From NCBI RefSeq assembly GCF_900116235.1, contig NZ_FPAA01000009.1:1-64000 (forward strand): DNA of 64,000 bases, given 5' to 3'. Source of the DNA: Marininema halotolerans (GTDB lineage Bacteria; Bacillota; Bacilli; Thermoactinomycetales; DSM-45169). The translations under genes were made by a program, and so were the position numbers. Below, piece by piece: positions 19,955 through 30,688 of this stretch (positions are counted from its first letter, which is position 1; each line of letters opens with the position of its first letter). The notes under the pieces were generated by a model, which saw only the letters and a list, made by a program, of their open reading frames with translations, did not search any database and was not told the origin of the DNA.

Positions 19955-20491
19955 TTACTTACCGGTCTTCCCTTCCTTACGACGCACATGTTCGTTAGCG
20001 TAACGAATCCCTTTACCTTTGTAAGGTTCAGGTTCGCGAACCGAACGGATTTTAGCAGCTTGAGCGCCTACTTTTTCCTTATCGATTCCCTTTACGATCA
20101 CTTGCGTTTGGCTCGGAACATCCAGCTCGATCCCTTCCTGCGGATCGATTTCGACTGGGTGTGAGTAACCTACGTTCAGAACAATCTTGTTGCCCTTTTT
20201 CGTAGCCCGGTAACCGACACCCACGAGCTCCAAGGATTTCTGGTAACCGTTGGTTACACCTTCGATCATGTTGGCAACGAGGCTACGGATTGTACCATGT
20301 AGAGCACGATGTTTACGATGCTCACTTGGCCGTTCCACAAGCACTTCGTTCTCTTCCACCTTGATCGTGATTTCTGGATGCAATGTACGGGTGAGGGAAC
20401 CTTTCGGTCCTTTCACGCTGACAGTCGATCCATCCAGCTTCACTTCCACTCCAGCAGGAATGGAAATCGGTTTTCTACCGATACGGGACAT
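19955..20491 (-). CDS. rplF: 50S ribosomal protein L6
   Basis: 178 residues, two homologous halves; starts [16 protein letters not shown] and carries the ELVGVGYRA and [18 protein letters not shown] signatures. L6 lies near the factor-binding site of the large subunit. Confidence 0.98.
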   Translation of the reverse strand: MSRIGRKPISIPAGVEVKLDGSTVSVKGPKGSLTRTLHPEITIKVEENEVLVERPSEHRKHRALHGTIRSLVANMIEGVTNGYQKSLELVGVGYRATKKGNKIVLNVGYSHPVEIDPQEGIELDVPSQTQVIVKGIDKEKVGAQAAKIRSVREPEPYKGKGIRYANEHVRRKEGKTGK

Positions 20492-20521
20492 CTGCGTTCA
20501 CCTCCATCCTTTCCGGCGACT

Positions 20522-20920
20522 TTACCAGATATAAGCTAATACTTCGCCGCCCACTTTAGCACTACGGGCTTCTTTATCCGTCATAACCCCTTTAGAGGTT
20601 GATACAACGGCGATCCCGAGGCCACGCAAAACGCGGGGGATCTCATCATATTTCGCGTAAACGCGAAGTCCAGGTTTACTGATCCGTTTTAGTCCAGTAA
20701 TCACCCGGGAGTTATCTGCTCCGTATTTCAAGAAAATACGGATGATCCCTTGTTTGCCATCTTCGACATACTCCGCATCGCGAATAAAGCCTTCACGCTT
20801 TAAAATTTCAGCTAGGTCCCGCTTCAACTTGGAAGCCGGCACCTCCAGGCTTTCATGCCGAACCAAGTTAGCATTGCGAATACGAGTTAGCATATCAGCA
20901 ATCGGGTCAGTCATCACCAT
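20522..20920 (-). CDS. rpsH: 30S ribosomal protein S8
   Basis: 132 residues, starting [17 protein letters not shown]; the C-terminal [13 protein letters not shown]...GGEVLAYIW is the 16S rRNA-binding part. S8 is a primary assembly protein and, in many bacteria, the translational repressor of the spc operon. Confidence 0.98.
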   Translation of the reverse strand: MVMTDPIADMLTRIRNANLVRHESLEVPASKLKRDLAEILKREGFIRDAEYVEDGKQGIIRIFLKYGADNSRVITGLKRISKPGLRVYAKYDEIPRVLRGLGIAVVSTSKGVMTDKEARSAKVGGEVLAYIW

Positions 20921-20947
20921 GCCGGGTTCCCTCCTTCCACTTCTAAA

Positions 20948-21133
20948 TTACCAGCTCGCTTTTTTGACACCGGGAATCTGACCTTTATAGGCCAACTCAC
21001 GGAAACAAATCCGGCAGAGACGAAACTTACGAATGACGGAGTGAGGACGTCCACACCGTTCACAGCGAGTGTAGCCTTGCACTGCAAACTTCGGTTTGCG
21101 ATTCGCCTTCACAACCATTGATTTCTTGGCCAA
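20948..21133 (-). CDS. rpsZ: 30S ribosomal protein S14 type Z
   Basis: 61 residues, the short zinc-ribbon form. Two CxxC pairs, CERC and CRIC, bind zinc. This is the zinc-dependent paralogue normally encoded in the spc operon of Firmicutes. Confidence 0.97.
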   Translation of the reverse strand: MAKKSMVVKANRKPKFAVQGYTRCERCGRPHSVIRKFRLCRICFRELAYKGQIPGVKKASW

Positions 21134-21209
21134 CGGATTCCCTCCTTATTAAGAGAAGTTGGCGGCGTTGCCGCTCTATAATACAGATCTGGTTTTAACC
21201 AGGTAATGT

Positions 21210-21764
21210 TTATTGCTTACGGAAAGGCATTCCCATTTGGGTGAGAAGCTCGCGCCCTTCCTCATCGTTGGTCGCGGTGGTTACAATTACAATGTCCATC
21301 CCGCGAACTTTGTCCACTTGATCGTACTCGATCTCAGGGAAAACCAACTGCTCCTTCAGGCCTAGGGTGTAGTTCCCACGACCATCGAAGGCTTTCGGAG
21401 AAATCCCACGGAAATCACGTACACGAGGTAGAGCAATGTTGATCAACCGATCCAAAAAGTCATACATCCGTTGTCCACGTAGGGTTACTTTCGCTCCAAT
21501 TGGCATCCCTTCACGTAGCTTAAAGCCAGCAATGGACTTTTTAGCACGGGTGATGACGGGTTTTTGACCCGAGATCGTCGTCAAGTCTTCCACTGCTCCG
21601 TCAAGCACCTTCGGATTGACAACCGCTTCTCCGATCCCCATGTTGATAACCACTTTTTCGATCTTCGGCACCTGCATGGAAGATTTATATTCAAACTTCT
21701 TCATTAGCGAGGGCGAGATCTCTGCCTCATAGCGTTCTTTGAGACGTTGTGCCAAGGTCTCCAT
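21210..21764 (-). CDS. rplE: 50S ribosomal protein L5
   Basis: 184 residues, with [20 protein letters not shown] and the C-terminal [20 protein letters not shown] signatures. L5 binds 5S rRNA and forms an intersubunit bridge. A 76-bp spacer separates it from rpsZ. Confidence 0.98.
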   Translation of the reverse strand: METLAQRLKERYEAEISPSLMKKFEYKSSMQVPKIEKVVINMGIGEAVVNPKVLDGAVEDLTTISGQKPVITRAKKSIAGFKLREGMPIGAKVTLRGQRMYDFLDRLINIALPRVRDFRGISPKAFDGRGNYTLGLKEQLVFPEIEYDQVDKVRGMDIVIVTTATNDEEGRELLTQMGMPFRKQ

Positions 21765-21785
21765 CCTCCTTTCCGGTCAACGCGA

Positions 21786-22163
21786 TTACTTATCCAGTAC
21801 TTCGCCAGATTTTTTTGCGTAACGGACTTTTTTCTGACCGTTTTTGCCATCGATCATTTTATAACCAATCCGAGTCGGGACTTTCTTCTTCGGATCTTCA
21901 ATCATCAAGTTGGAAATGTGAATGGCTGCTTCCTGTTCGATGATGCCACCTTGTGGGTTGATTTGGGAAGGGCGGGTGTGGCGTTTTACCATGTTCACAC
22001 CTTCTACCAAGGCACGACCTTCGTTCGGGAATACTTTTAGGACACGGCCTTTGGTGTAAACCGTCTTTCCATCCTTATCCCGGGTCGGCGCTTCTTTCCC
22101 ACGCATCACGATCACAGTGTCGCCTTTTTTAATGTGCAACTTGTTCGGGCGCTTGGCCTCCAT
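21786..22163 (-). CDS. rplX: 50S ribosomal protein L24
   Basis: 125 residues from the ATG at 22163, seven bases after AGGAGGT; an in-frame GTG at 22172 overlaps that site. The KOW motif [12 protein letters not shown] and the [17 protein letters not shown] segment identify it. A C-terminal extension of about 20 basic residues ([18 protein letters not shown]) makes it longer than the B. subtilis form (103). Confidence 0.97.
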   Translation of the reverse strand: MEAKRPNKLHIKKGDTVIVMRGKEAPTRDKDGKTVYTKGRVLKVFPNEGRALVEGVNMVKRHTRPSQINPQGGIIEQEAAIHISNLMIEDPKKKVPTRIGYKMIDGKNGQKKVRYAKKSGEVLDK

Positions 22164-22210
22164 GCTCGGCACCTCCTCTTCCGGGAGTTCACGTTTCTAG
22201 CAACCAAAAC

Positions 22211-22579
22211 TTAGATTACTTCCGGTGCTAGTGAAACGATTTTCATAAATTCATGTTCGCGTAGTTCCCGGGCGACCGGTCCGAAGATCCGGGTGCCACG
22301 AGGGCTTTTATCATCCTTGATGACAACCGCAGCGTTTTCGTCAAAACGAATGTAAGAACCATCCTGACGGCGAGAAGAACGCTTCGTACGTACAATTACG
22401 CACTTCACGACTTCCCCCTTCTTGACAACGCCCCCGGGTGTAGCTTGTTTTACCGTAGCGACGATGATGTCACCGATCCCGGCGTACTTACGCTTGGATC
22501 CACCCAGTACTTTAATGCACATGAGTTCCTTTGCGCCAGAGTTATCAGCAGCGCGCAGGCGGGTTTGCGCTTGAATCAT
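22211..22579 (-). CDS. rplN: 50S ribosomal protein L14
   Basis: 122 residues, starting [19 protein letters not shown], with the [10 protein letters not shown] signature near the C-terminus. L14 forms bridges to 16S rRNA. It is 31 bp after rpsQ. Confidence 0.98.
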   Translation of the reverse strand: MIQAQTRLRAADNSGAKELMCIKVLGGSKRKYAGIGDIIVATVKQATPGGVVKKGEVVKCVIVRTKRSSRRQDGSYIRFDENAAVVIKDDKSPRGTRIFGPVARELREHEFMKIVSLAPEVI

Positions 22580-22610
22580 CGGTCTCCCTCCTTCCGCCAG
22601 TCAGTTGAAC

Positions 22611-22874
22611 TTAAACGATTACGGATTCTTCCACGATCTCAACGAGACGCCAGCGTTTGTCTTTTGACAGCGGCCGCGTTTCCATAATGCGAACAACATC
22701 GCCCAACTTCGCTTTGTTCTCCTCATCATGTGCTTTAAACTTCTTGCTATATTTCACACGTTTGCCGTACAGACGATCTTTTTTATAGGTTTCCACCGCT
22801 ACGACGATCGTTTTGTCCATCTTGTCGCTGACGACTTTACCTAGACGCACCTTACGGTTATTGCGCTCGGTCAT
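22611..22874 (-). CDS. rpsQ: 30S ribosomal protein S17
   Basis: 87 residues, an OB fold with [17 protein letters not shown] near the start and [20 protein letters not shown] in the second half. It overlaps rpmC by four bases (ATGA). Confidence 0.98.
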   Translation of the reverse strand: MTERNNRKVRLGKVVSDKMDKTIVVAVETYKKDRLYGKRVKYSKKFKAHDEENKAKLGDVVRIMETRPLSKDKRWRLVEIVEESVIV

Positions 22875-23083
22875 GCCTGTTTCCTCCTTTCGATCCCTAG
22901 CTCGCGCTCCCGCACCACGGTTTTGGCACGGGCGATATCTTTGCGCACTTGACGGATCCGGGCCGGATTGTCCAACTGGCCGGTCGCAGCTTGGAACCGG
23001 AGGTTGAACAGCTCTTCTTTCAAAGAGGTCAGCTTCTGTTCGATCTCTGCGGTGGTCATATCAAAGAGCTCTTTAGCCTTCAT
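22871..23083 (-). CDS. rpmC: 50S ribosomal protein L29
   Basis: About 70 residues from the ATG at 23083 ([14 protein letters not shown]), preceded by GGTGGTGGAAG; the frame is open eight codons further upstream. The helical hairpin with [22 protein letters not shown] is diagnostic. It overlaps the end of rplP by 11 bp. Confidence 0.96.
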   Translation of the reverse strand: MKAKELFDMTTAEIEQKLTSLKEELFNLRFQAATGQLDNPARIRQVRKDIARAKTVVRERELGIERRKQA

Positions 23084-23507
23084 TGCTTCCACCACCCGCT
23101 TCGTCACGTATTACAAATTTCGTTTTCACTGGCAGTTTCATCGCTGCTAAGCGTAACGCTTCACGAGCGACTTCCTGAGGAACACCCGCCAGTTCAAACA
23201 TGATTTTACCAGGCTTTACAACGGCTACCCATTTTTCAGGGGACCCTTTACCGGAACCCATCCGTACTTCGAGAGGCTTTGCAGTGACCGGTTTGTCTGG
23301 AAATATTTTGATCCAGACTTTACCGCCCCGTTTAATATAACGAGTCATCGCAATACGCGCCGCCTCGATCTGACGGTTAGTGATCCAGGATGCCTCAAGA
23401 GCCTGCAAGCCGTATTCACCGAAGGCTACTTCCGTACCGCCTTTTGCTTTCCCTTTCATGCGGCCACGGTGTTCTTTCCGATACTTCGTCCTTTTAGGCA
23501 CCAGCAT
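23073..23507 (-). CDS. rplP: 50S ribosomal protein L16
   Basis: 144 residues from the ATG at 23507, nine bases after AGGAGG. It has [20 protein letters not shown] at the start and the [12 protein letters not shown] segment. L16 organises the peptidyl-transferase and A-site region. The start is two bp after the rpsC stop. Confidence 0.97.
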   Translation of the reverse strand: MLVPKRTKYRKEHRGRMKGKAKGGTEVAFGEYGLQALEASWITNRQIEAARIAMTRYIKRGGKVWIKIFPDKPVTAKPLEVRMGSGKGSPEKWVAVVKPGKIMFELAGVPQEVAREALRLAAMKLPVKTKFVIRDEAGGGSNEG

Positions 23508-23509
23508 GG

Positions 23510-24169
23510 TCACTTACCTCCTTCCGCATCTCCCTTTTTCTTCGTCGGGAGTACTTCACCACGGTAAATCCACACCTTCACGCCGATACGACCGTATGTG
23601 GTGTGAGCTTCCGCAGTACCGTAATCAATATCCGCGCGTAGCGTATGAAGTGGTACAGTTCCTTCACTATACCCTTCAGAACGTGCAATGTCAGCGCCAC
23701 CGAGGCGACCAGACACTTGGGTACGAACCCCTTTAGCACCAGAGCGGAGTGTGCGTGTGATGGTTTGTTTCATCGCACGACGGAAAGAAATCCGACGCTC
23801 CAGTTGTTGAGCGATGTTCTCTGCCACAAGGCGAGCATCCAACTCAGGGTTTTTAATTTCGTTAATGTTAATGTGAATCTTCTTCTCCGTCAGCTTGTTC
23901 AGCTGCTGGCGCAAGGTTTCCACCTCAGAACCGCCCTTCCCGATCACCATGCCGGGCTTGGCAGTGTGGATGGTCAAGTTAACGCGGTTTGCAGCGCGCT
24001 CGATCTCCACAGTGGAGACAGCCGCGTCTTTAAGCCGCTTCGCCAGGTATTCACGGATTTGAATATCTTCGTGCAACATGTTTGCGTAATCCTTGCCGCC
24101 AAACCACTTGGATTCCCAATCGCGGATAACGCCAACACGCAAACCTACCGGGTTGACCTTCTGACCCAC
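23510..24169 (-). CDS. rpsC: 30S ribosomal protein S3
   Basis: 219 residues, starting [23 protein letters not shown] domain with [19 protein letters not shown] precedes the C-terminal domain with [24 protein letters not shown]3 lines the mRNA entry channel. Confidence 0.98.
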   Translation of the reverse strand: MGQKVNPVGLRVGVIRDWESKWFGGKDYANMLHEDIQIREYLAKRLKDAAVSTVEIERAANRVNLTIHTAKPGMVIGKGGSEVETLRQQLNKLTEKKIHININEIKNPELDARLVAENIAQQLERRISFRRAMKQTITRTLRSGAKGVRTQVSGRLGGADIARSEGYSEGTVPLHTLRADIDYGTAEAHTTYGRIGVKVWIYRGEVLPTKKKGDAEGGK

Positions 24170-24182
24170 GTGCTATCCCTCC

Positions 24183-24524
24183 TTATTTTTCAGATACAAC
24201 CACTGTAATGTGGCTGGTCCGCTTGTTAATTCTGCTTGCCCGACCTTGCGCCCGGGGGCGGAACCGTTTCATGGTTGGTCCTTCATCAACCATCGCCGTC
24301 TCTACCACGAGATTGTCGGGATTCAGGCTGTAGTTGTGCTCCGCATTTGCGATTGCCGATTTCAAAACCTTTTCGATAATCGGGGACGCTGCGCGGGGTG
24401 TGAATTTTAAAATGGCCAAGGCCTCACCCACGGACTTACCGCGGATCAGGTCGATGACCAGACGCGCCTTGCGAGGTGCGATCCGCACTTGGCGAGCCAT
24501 CGCCTTAGCTTGAGTCGCTTCCAT
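24183..24524 (-). CDS. rplV: 50S ribosomal protein L22
   Basis: 113 residues; two adjacent ATG codons (24527 and 24524) follow AGGAGG, and I use the second for spacing. The helical core and the tunnel-lining hairpin with [21 protein letters not shown] are present; macrolide-resistance changes map to this hairpin, which looks wild type. Confidence 0.97.
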   Translation of the reverse strand: MEATQAKAMARQVRIAPRKARLVIDLIRGKSVGEALAILKFTPRAASPIIEKVLKSAIANAEHNYSLNPDNLVVETAMVDEGPTMKRFRPRAQGRASRINKRTSHITVVVSEK

Positions 24525-24557
24525 CATCTGACCTCCTCTCTATCAGCCGAGCTTGGG

Positions 24558-24839
24558 TTAGCGTTTACGCGTTTTCTTGTCGTCCCCAGCGTGGCCTTTG
24601 AAAGTCCGAGTGGTGACGAATTCTCCCAGCTTATGGCCTACCATGTCTTCCGTTACGTATACAGGTACGTGTTTGCGACCATCATAAACAGCGATCGTGT
24701 GGCCGACAAAATCCGGGAAGATCGTAGAACGACGAGACCAAGTTTTAATCACTTTCTTCTCATCATTCTCGTTCAGCTGCGCCACTTTTTTCAACAAATG
24801 ATCGTCTGCAAAAGGCCCTTTTTTCAGGCTGCGACCCAT
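24558..24839 (-). CDS. rpsS: 30S ribosomal protein S19
   Basis: 93 residues, starting [19 protein letters not shown] and ending in a basic tail ([11 protein letters not shown]). The [29 protein letters not shown] region is diagnostic. S19 forms a complex with S13 at the head of the small subunit. Confidence 0.98.
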   Translation of the reverse strand: MGRSLKKGPFADDHLLKKVAQLNENDEKKVIKTWSRRSTIFPDFVGHTIAVYDGRKHVPVYVTEDMVGHKLGEFVTTRTFKGHAGDDKKTRKR

Positions 24840-24884
24840 GCATTCAACCCCCTTTCCAACATTGCGCGCGTACGAGCGCGAAAA

Positions 24885-25715
24885 TTACTTCTTACGACGA
24901 CGCACAATATATTTGTCGGACGGCTTGTTCTTTTTACGGGTCTTATAACCAAGAGTCGGTTTACCCCAAGGAGTAACTGGAGATTTACGACCGATTGGCG
25001 CACGACCTTCACCACCACCGTGGGGATGATCGCTCGGGTTCATTACAGAACCACGGACGGTCGGGCGAATACCCTTCCAGCGAGAACGACCCGCTTTACC
25101 GATGTTAATCAGTTCGTGGTCTTGGTTCCCTACTTGACCGAGAGTTGCGCGGCATTGACGTTGTACCATGCGGGTTTCCCCGGAGGTCAAACGTAGGATG
25201 GCATATTTACCATCTTTACCAAGCAACTGTGCAGAAGTACCTGCAGCACGTGCCATTTGGCCACCTGCACCTGGCTTCAGCTCGATGTTGTGAATTGTGG
25301 AACCAACTGGGATGTTTTCGAGTGGCAATGCGTTTCCTACTTTGATGTCTGATTCAGGACCCGACACGATGGTGTCGCCCACTTTCAATCCTTGCGGATG
25401 AAGAATGTAGCGCTTTTCACCGTCCACATAGTGGATCAAAGCAATGTTCGCAGACCGGTTTGGATCGTACTCGATCGTAGCAACCTTGCCGGGAATGCCG
25501 TCTTTGTTCCGTTTAAAATCGATAATCCGATACTTACGCTTATGTCCGCCACCTTGATGACGCATCGTCAGCCGACCTTGGTTATTGCGGCCAGCTTTTT
25601 TCGTCAGCGGAGCAAGCAAGGTTTTCTCTGGAGTCGAAGTCGTGATCTCTTCAAAGGTAGAGACCGTCATTTGACGTCGACCAGGAGAAGTCGGTTTAAA
25701 ATGCTTGATTCCCAT
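24885..25715 (-). CDS. rplB: 50S ribosomal protein L2
   Basis: 276 residues. The SH3-like and OB parts and the C-terminal [22 protein letters not shown] loop are present; the His in HPHGGG lies close to the peptidyl-transferase centre. It is 26 bp after rplW. Confidence 0.98.
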   Translation of the reverse strand: MGIKHFKPTSPGRRQMTVSTFEEITTSTPEKTLLAPLTKKAGRNNQGRLTMRHQGGGHKRKYRIIDFKRNKDGIPGKVATIEYDPNRSANIALIHYVDGEKRYILHPQGLKVGDTIVSGPESDIKVGNALPLENIPVGSTIHNIELKPGAGGQMARAAGTSAQLLGKDGKYAILRLTSGETRMVQRQCRATLGQVGNQDHELINIGKAGRSRWKGIRPTVRGSVMNPSDHPHGGGEGRAPIGRKSPVTPWGKPTLGYKTRKKNKPSDKYIVRRRKK

Positions 25716-25741
25716 GGGTGTTTTCCTCCTTTACCCTAAGA

Positions 25742-26032
25742 TTAGCCTTCGAAGATCTCGATGCCTTTGCTGTCTTCAGTCAGCTTGACAATCGCTTTTT
25801 TGCGATCGGAGCTCCGGCCAGTGTGACGACCAAAACGCTTCGGCTTCCCTTTGACACGCATCGTGCTGACCTGATCCACTTTCACACCGAAGATCGATTC
25901 GATTGCTCGTTTGATTTCGGATTTGTTCGCTTTCAGGTCTACTTCAAACGCATATTTGTTTTGTTCCATGAGGTCAGTGGTCTTCTCCGTCACAATCGGA
26001 CGACGGATGATATCGCGAGGATCTCTACTCAC
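25742..26032 (-). CDS. rplW: 50S ribosomal protein L23
   Basis: 96 residues, with [21 protein letters not shown] and the loop rich in basic residues ([20 protein letters not shown]). L23 at the tunnel exit docks trigger factor and SRP. It overlaps rplD by four bases (ATGA). Confidence 0.98.
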   Translation of the reverse strand: MSRDPRDIIRRPIVTEKTTDLMEQNKYAFEVDLKANKSEIKRAIESIFGVKVDQVSTMRVKGKPKRFGRHTGRSSDRKKAIVKLTEDSKGIEIFEG

Positions 26033-26655
26033 TGTCCCAGCACCTCCTCTACGCGAGACACCGCATCCTGAGTGATGATAAGCTTATCGTAGTTCAATAC
26101 GTCTAGGACGTTTAGCCCTTCCGCATCGATAAACTTCACACCAGGGATGTTCCGCGCGGACAACACCACGTTCTCATCAAATTCGCGTCCTACGACCAAA
26201 GCTTTGCGATCAGCCTTCAAATTAGTAAGGACCTTTGTCATTTCCTTGGTCTTAGGAGCGTCAAAGCTCAATTGATTGAGAACCACTACCCCGTCGTTCT
26301 TCACTTTTGAAGAAAGCGCGGAACGGATCGCTAAGCGGCGCACTTTTTTCGGCATTTTAAAGCCATAGGAGCGCGGGGTTGGACCAAATGCCACACCACC
26401 ACCCACCCAGATCGGGGAACGGATGCTACCGTGACGGGCACGCCCGGTTCCTTTTTGTTTCCACGGCTTGCGGCCACCACCGCGTACAGCGGAACGGTTT
26501 TTGACAGCATGGGTACCGCGACGCAAAGAAGCTTGTTGCATCACGACAGCTTCATGAAGTACAGCTTCATTGGGCTTAATCCCGAAGACAGAAGCGGATA
26601 ATTCCAATTCGCCTACTTGGCTGCCGTTCATGTCGAGTACGTTTACTTTAGGCAT
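26029..26655 (-). CDS. rplD: 50S ribosomal protein L4
   Basis: 208 residues. The long tunnel-lining loop contains the [21 protein letters not shown] signature. In gamma-proteobacteria L4 represses the S10 operon; in Bacillales that control is not conserved, and I see no evidence for it here. Confidence 0.98.
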   Translation of the reverse strand: MPKVNVLDMNGSQVGELELSASVFGIKPNEAVLHEAVVMQQASLRRGTHAVKNRSAVRGGGRKPWKQKGTGRARHGSIRSPIWVGGGVAFGPTPRSYGFKMPKKVRRLAIRSALSSKVKNDGVVVLNQLSFDAPKTKEMTKVLTNLKADRKALVVGREFDENVVLSARNIPGVKFIDAEGLNVLDVLNYDKLIITQDAVSRVEEVLGQ

Positions 26656-26680
26656 GACGTCTCCTCCCTTCTCGGTGAAA

Positions 26681-27304
26681 TTACTTGCCTTTCACCGCAG
26701 ATTTAATCATTACGTAGCTGTTTTTCGGGCCCGGGACTGAACCTTTTACAAGGATCAAATCTTTATCGGTATCCACCCGAACGATCTCCAGGTTTTGGAT
26801 GGTTACGCGGTCCGTACCCATCCGACCTGCCATCTTGTGACCCTTGAATACGCGCATCGGATCGACTGCGCCCAAGGAACCAGGACGGCGATGGAAACGA
26901 GAACCGTGAGACATCGGTCCACGGGAGAAATTATGCCGTTTGATCGTACCAGCAAAACCTTTCCCTTTAGACGTGGCGGTGATATCTACTTTCTCGCCTG
27001 CTTCGAACAAGTCTGCTTTTAGCTCTTGGCCAAGTTCAAAGTCGCCTTCCATACCGCGAATTTCGCGAACGAATTTCTTAGCGGTAGCGCCAGCTTTTTT
27101 CACATGACCTGCTTCTGGCTTGCTTGCTCGGTGTTCTTTTTTATCAGCAAAACCGATCTGAATAGCTTCATAGCCATCGATGCTCGCTTCTTTTTTCTGA
27201 AGCACAGCACAAGGACCGGCGTTGATAACTGTCACAGGGATCGAGGTGCCATCTTCGGCGAATACCTGCGTCATCCCCAATTTTTTACCGAGAATTCCTT
27301 TCAC
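26681..27304 (-). CDS. rplC: 50S ribosomal protein L3
   Basis: 207 residues from the GTG at 27304 ([15 protein letters not shown]), nine bases after CAGGAG. An in-frame GTG at 27313 directly abuts the ribosome binding site and is unlikely. The central [19 protein letters not shown] loop reaches towards the peptidyl-transferase centre. Confidence 0.97.
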   Translation of the reverse strand: MKGILGKKLGMTQVFAEDGTSIPVTVINAGPCAVLQKKEASIDGYEAIQIGFADKKEHRASKPEAGHVKKAGATAKKFVREIRGMEGDFELGQELKADLFEAGEKVDITATSKGKGFAGTIKRHNFSRGPMSHGSRFHRRPGSLGAVDPMRVFKGHKMAGRMGTDRVTIQNLEIVRVDTDKDLILVKGSVPGPKNSYVMIKSAVKGK

Positions 27305-27340
27305 GTCGTACACCTCCTGTCGGCAGTTTCAATGGAACAA

Positions 27341-27757
<417 letters not shown>

Positions 27758-27785
27758 TCATCGCCGTCCATGACCAACATTCCTC

Positions 27786-27814
27786 ATTATACGGGAATTG
27801 CCTGGTCATTGCAA
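27786..27814 (-). promoter_or_regulatory. sigma-A promoter of the S10 operon
   Basis: TTGCAA (27814-27809), a 17-bp spacer and a perfect TATAAT (27791-27786). Transcription would start near 27779, giving a leader of about 130 nt before rpsJ. In Bacillales rpsJ often follows tuf directly; here the operon has its own strong promoter, in line with its separation from the str operon. Confidence 0.85.
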
Positions 27815-28146
27815 GAAAAAACACGCCTATAACATCGGATTTACGAGAGTGTCGTACCTCTGTCACAGACTGGCGCCTTTTCATTGCTAGTGGACAACCC
27901 TATGTATCCTATCATGGTAGGTAGGGTCGTTGCAAATCTTTGGGAGTGTAAAGGTTTGGAAGGAAGCCCGTTCGCTATATGAAGGACCCTGACACCCTTT
28001 TTATGGATAGGATCTCTTCATTAATTAGGTATGCTCGTTTATAATGCGTCTCCCCAAAATGACCTTGTGTGTATCTAATAACCGTTCCTTCCTACTCAGC
28101 AGCCTAAGGAAATTACCCGTTGTATGATCGCTTATCGCCTAGCAAC
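27815..28146. other. noncoding spacer between the S10 promoter and the accessory block
   Basis: About 330 bp without a credible gene. A second TTGCAA (near 27937-27942) lies about 18 bp from a TAGGAT-like element, a weak alternative promoter for the S10 operon. A 21-codon plus-strand frame at 27978 has no properly spaced ribosome binding site. Nothing else is evident. Confidence 0.6.
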
Positions 28147-28172
28147 AAAAATAGCCCCCGTAAGGGCTACTT
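28147..28172 (-). terminator. terminator of the lipoprotein gene
   Basis: Stem TAGCCC/GGGCTA with a loop of about five bases, followed by TTTTTG on the minus strand, just after the stop at 28183. Confidence 0.8.
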
Positions 28173-28182
28173 TCGAAACCTC

Positions 28183-29043
28183 CTATTGACGCGAGGGGTT
28201 AACGAGAGGGGCTTTTTTCGCTTTATCAGGAATGACAATGTTGTGAGCCTCCCCTTCTAGATTCGAATGGGAAGTTTGTTTCACATGCAGGGTTTCTTTA
28301 TCCGATAAGGACATACTAAAATTCAGGTTTTGATCCAGATCGGTTAAGCGTTTTGTTTTTTTATTAACAGTAAACTTCATCTCTAAATCAGTTAGCGCAA
28401 CTTTTCCTTTAAGTCCACTTGACTCCAATTTTTTAATATTATTTTCAGCATATTTCATAAAAGGCTTAATGTTCTCTTCCCCTTTTAATTTAATCCCCAC
28501 TTGATAGGAGCTTCCTGTTTCCTTTACGGTCACCCCTTTTTTCTGTTCAGATGCAACTGTGAGAATTTCCTTAGGATCTAAGTAATCGTCCTGCATACCG
28601 AATTCCTGAGCCATCTTTTTATCCAAATTAGTCCGTATCCAACCATTGGTCATCTCTGAGAAAACATACATTTTGTTATCCTTAAGAATCACTTTGGTAT
28701 CCATTTTTTTCTTTTTACCATCCATGTTCATGTTGATTGCCATATCAGCATAGTATAGGGTGTCCGTGACGTAATCCATGGTACCTGTTACCTCAGTCGT
28801 CATCGAACCATCTTGACCAGGAGCCGTCATCTTCTGATTGGCATCCATTTTCCAGCGATAACTCTTCATTTCTTTCATCGCTTTTTTAGATTCTGTCAAA
28901 ATAGATTGCGCTGACTTTTCTTTATTCTCCGTAACTTTCTGATCATTGTGCTTAACCTTTTCTCCTGAGGATGGTGTAGTACATCCTGCCAAAAGTAAAA
29001 GCCCCGACAATAGTAAGACACTTGCACGATTCAAGCTCTTCAT
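28183..29043 (-). CDS. lipoprotein of the DUF6612 / LolA-like fold
   Basis: 286 residues. A lipoprotein signal ends in LLLLAGC (lipobox Cys21), then a Lys/Gln/Glu-rich linker and a domain of alternating strands: MKSYRWKMDANQKM, MTTEVTGTMDYVTDTLYYADMAINMNMDGKKKKMDTKVILKDNKMYVF in pieces, and a second half with SSYQVGIKLKGEENIK and MSLSDKETLHVKQ. This pattern, including a statement-like GWIRTNLDKKMA segment, matches DUF6612/LppX-type lipoproteins that bind hydrophobic ligands or act in envelope processes. The ligand is unknown. It is the first gene of the block between rpsJ and tuf, with its own terminator. The ATG has GGAG ten bases upstream. Confidence 0.7.
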   Translation of the reverse strand: MKSLNRASVLLLSGLLLLAGCTTPSSGEKVKHNDQKVTENKEKSAQSILTESKKAMKEMKSYRWKMDANQKMTAPGQDGSMTTEVTGTMDYVTDTLYYADMAINMNMDGKKKKMDTKVILKDNKMYVFSEMTNGWIRTNLDKKMAQEFGMQDDYLDPKEILTVASEQKKGVTVKETGSSYQVGIKLKGEENIKPFMKYAENNIKKLESSGLKGKVALTDLEMKFTVNKKTKRLTDLDQNLNFSMSLSDKETLHVKQTSHSNLEGEAHNIVIPDKAKKAPLVNPSRQ

Positions 29044-29488
29044 CCACGATCTACTCCATTTCCGATTCAGATATTAGTAAATCCCCCATAAGCCAACTTA
29101 TCTAGTATCCCAAAAAATCGCCATAAAAAGAAGGCATTATACAAAAATTAGTAGAACCAACTTTAGCTAATCGAGACTGTTAACATCATGCATTTATGAA
29201 TGCTAGTTTGTTGTCATAACAAGCATGCAAATTCGCCCCCAACCACCATCCTATAAAAAAACGGTGGGCACAGTAAACAAAGGCAGCCAGGATTTAGCGG
29301 TTGCCACTGAATGCGTACCATAACGACTCGACTTATAAAAGGTGCGGTATGTTTCTATTGCCTCAATTGCTCGTTATATCAGTATAGGTTGCTTGCCTTT
29401 TCAATCCAAACCTGGAACCCTCCTCTGAGGGGGATATCCCATACATACTTCACATCCCAAAATCACACCAATTTTAAATCCAATATGA
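29044..29488. other. noncoding spacer with divergent regulatory sequence
   Basis: AT-rich, between the divergent lipoprotein and esterase genes. On the minus strand a TATAAT (near 29130-29140) may serve the lipoprotein gene, though no clear -35 is visible. A 60-codon plus-strand frame (29311-29493) lacks a ribosome binding site and runs into the esterase promoter, so I do not call it a gene. Confidence 0.55.
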
Positions 29489-29508
29489 TATAATGAGAAT
29501 CAATCTCA
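29489..29508 (+). promoter_or_regulatory. -10 box overlapped by a Fur-like operator
   Basis: TATAAT (29489-29494) is immediately followed by TGAGAATCAATCTCA (29494-29508), a near-perfect inverted repeat close to the 7-1-7 Fur box core TGAtAATnATTaTCA. No good -35 is visible. The position over the start site would suit repression by a Fur-type regulator when metal is abundant. The assignment is by pattern only. Confidence 0.5.
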
Positions 29509-29549
29509 ATTAGACGAAAATACCAATTTTGAAAGAGTGGTTTCGGACC

Positions 29550-30512
29550 ATGGTAGATAAAGATATCCAAGATCTATTGAAGGAAATAGGAATCGAGATG
29601 AAACAACTAAATCACCCCAGTTTAACCGATCTTACACCCGAGCAATGCAGGCATTTCTATTTAGAAGGATTAAAGTTTTTCAAAACGGAAAAAATCAAAA
29701 TTGCTCATGTGATCAATCGAACCATCGAGCACGACGGTTATGCGATACCCATTCGTATCTATGCTCCGGAAACGGAAGGTGAGAAACTGCCTATCCTCAC
29801 ATATTTTCATGGGGGTGGATGGTTATTTGGGGACCTTGAAAAAGATGATAATCTCTGTCGGATGTTTGTTAAGGAGTGCAATGTTATTGTTGTATCCATT
29901 GATTATCGCCTCTCCCCAGAGTGGAAATATCCAACACCCTTAAAGGATGCCATAACATCCGTGAAGTGGATATTTGAAAACGCAATCGCATTGGGAGGAA
30001 ACCCTGATCGCATATTCTTATGTGGGGAAAGTTCAGGGGGCAACCTTGCAGCAGCCACGTGCCTAAAGCTTCGAGATGAAGGACACAAGTTGCCTATGGG
30101 TCAGCTACTTATCTGCCCTGCACTCAACTGTAACTTTGAGACAGCATCCTATAACGCGGGCTATGCGTATAATTTAACGAAGGAAAAAATGCAGTGGTTT
30201 TGGAATCATTATCTTGAAAGCCCTGATCATGGGTACGATCCTTACGCATCCCCTTTGCTCGTCGATGATGCAAAGGGACTTCCACAGACTATGATCGTTA
30301 CAGCCGAGCTCGATCCCTTACGAGATGAAGGGGCTGCTTATGCTCAGAAGCTCAAAGGCTCCAATGTACCTGTCACCTACCTATGTTTTAAAACCATGGT
30401 CCATAGCTTTCTCCATATGCATGCGCGATCACCAAAAGCAAAGGAAGGATTGAATACAATCCTTCATCACCTTCGAATCATGATCGACGCAAAACCATTA
30501 CCTGTTAGATAA
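29550..30512 (+). CDS. alpha/beta hydrolase of the hormone-sensitive lipase family
   Basis: 320 residues from the ATG at 29550; a TTG seven codons earlier has no ribosome binding site. The oxyanion-hole motif HGGGW (87-91), the nucleophile Ser161 in GESSG, Asp255 in TAELDPLRDEG and His285 in MVHSFLH form a full catalytic set of the HSL (family IV) esterases. These hydrolyse short- to medium-chain esters; the true substrate is unknown. A Fur-like operator precedes it, so iron-regulated ester hydrolysis, for example of a siderophore, is possible but is inference. It has no signal peptide and should be cytoplasmic. Followed by a very strong hairpin. Confidence 0.85.
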   Translation: MVDKDIQDLLKEIGIEMKQLNHPSLTDLTPEQCRHFYLEGLKFFKTEKIKIAHVINRTIEHDGYAIPIRIYAPETEGEKLPILTYFHGGGWLFGDLEKDDNLCRMFVKECNVIVVSIDYRLSPEWKYPTPLKDAITSVKWIFENAIALGGNPDRIFLCGESSGGNLAAATCLKLRDEGHKLPMGQLLICPALNCNFETASYNAGYAYNLTKEKMQWFWNHYLESPDHGYDPYASPLLVDDAKGLPQTMIVTAELDPLRDEGAAYAQKLKGSNVPVTYLCFKTMVHSFLHMHARSPKAKEGLNTILHHLRIMIDAKPLPVR

Positions 30513-30523
30513 ACCATGTGGTA

Positions 30524-30560
30524 TTAAGGAAGGGACGACTCTTAGTCGTCCCTTCCTTAA
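30524..30560 (+). terminator. long perfect hairpin downstream of the esterase gene
   Basis: A 17-bp perfect stem, from TTAAGGAAGGGACGACT (30524-30540) through a CTT loop to its complement (30544-30560), 12 bp after the stop. Only TATATG follows, so it lacks the usual T run. It probably stops transcription or protects the mRNA 3' end. Confidence 0.6.
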
Positions 30561-30688
30561 TATATGCAAGAATACTCCAATTCACCTATCCATTTTTATT
30601 TTCAATAAAGTATAATTATATTTTATTTTACGTTATTTATAATATATAATATCTTTATGTTTCTTCAAACAAAAAGGAGGTCACTTTT

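Noticed and set aside
27978-28043. 21-codon plus-strand frame in the spacer after rpsJ
   Set aside because: The nearest purine-rich stretch is about 14 bases away and the peptide has no recognisable feature.
29311-29493. 60-codon frame before the esterase gene
   Set aside because: No ribosome binding site, odd composition, and it overlaps the esterase promoter.
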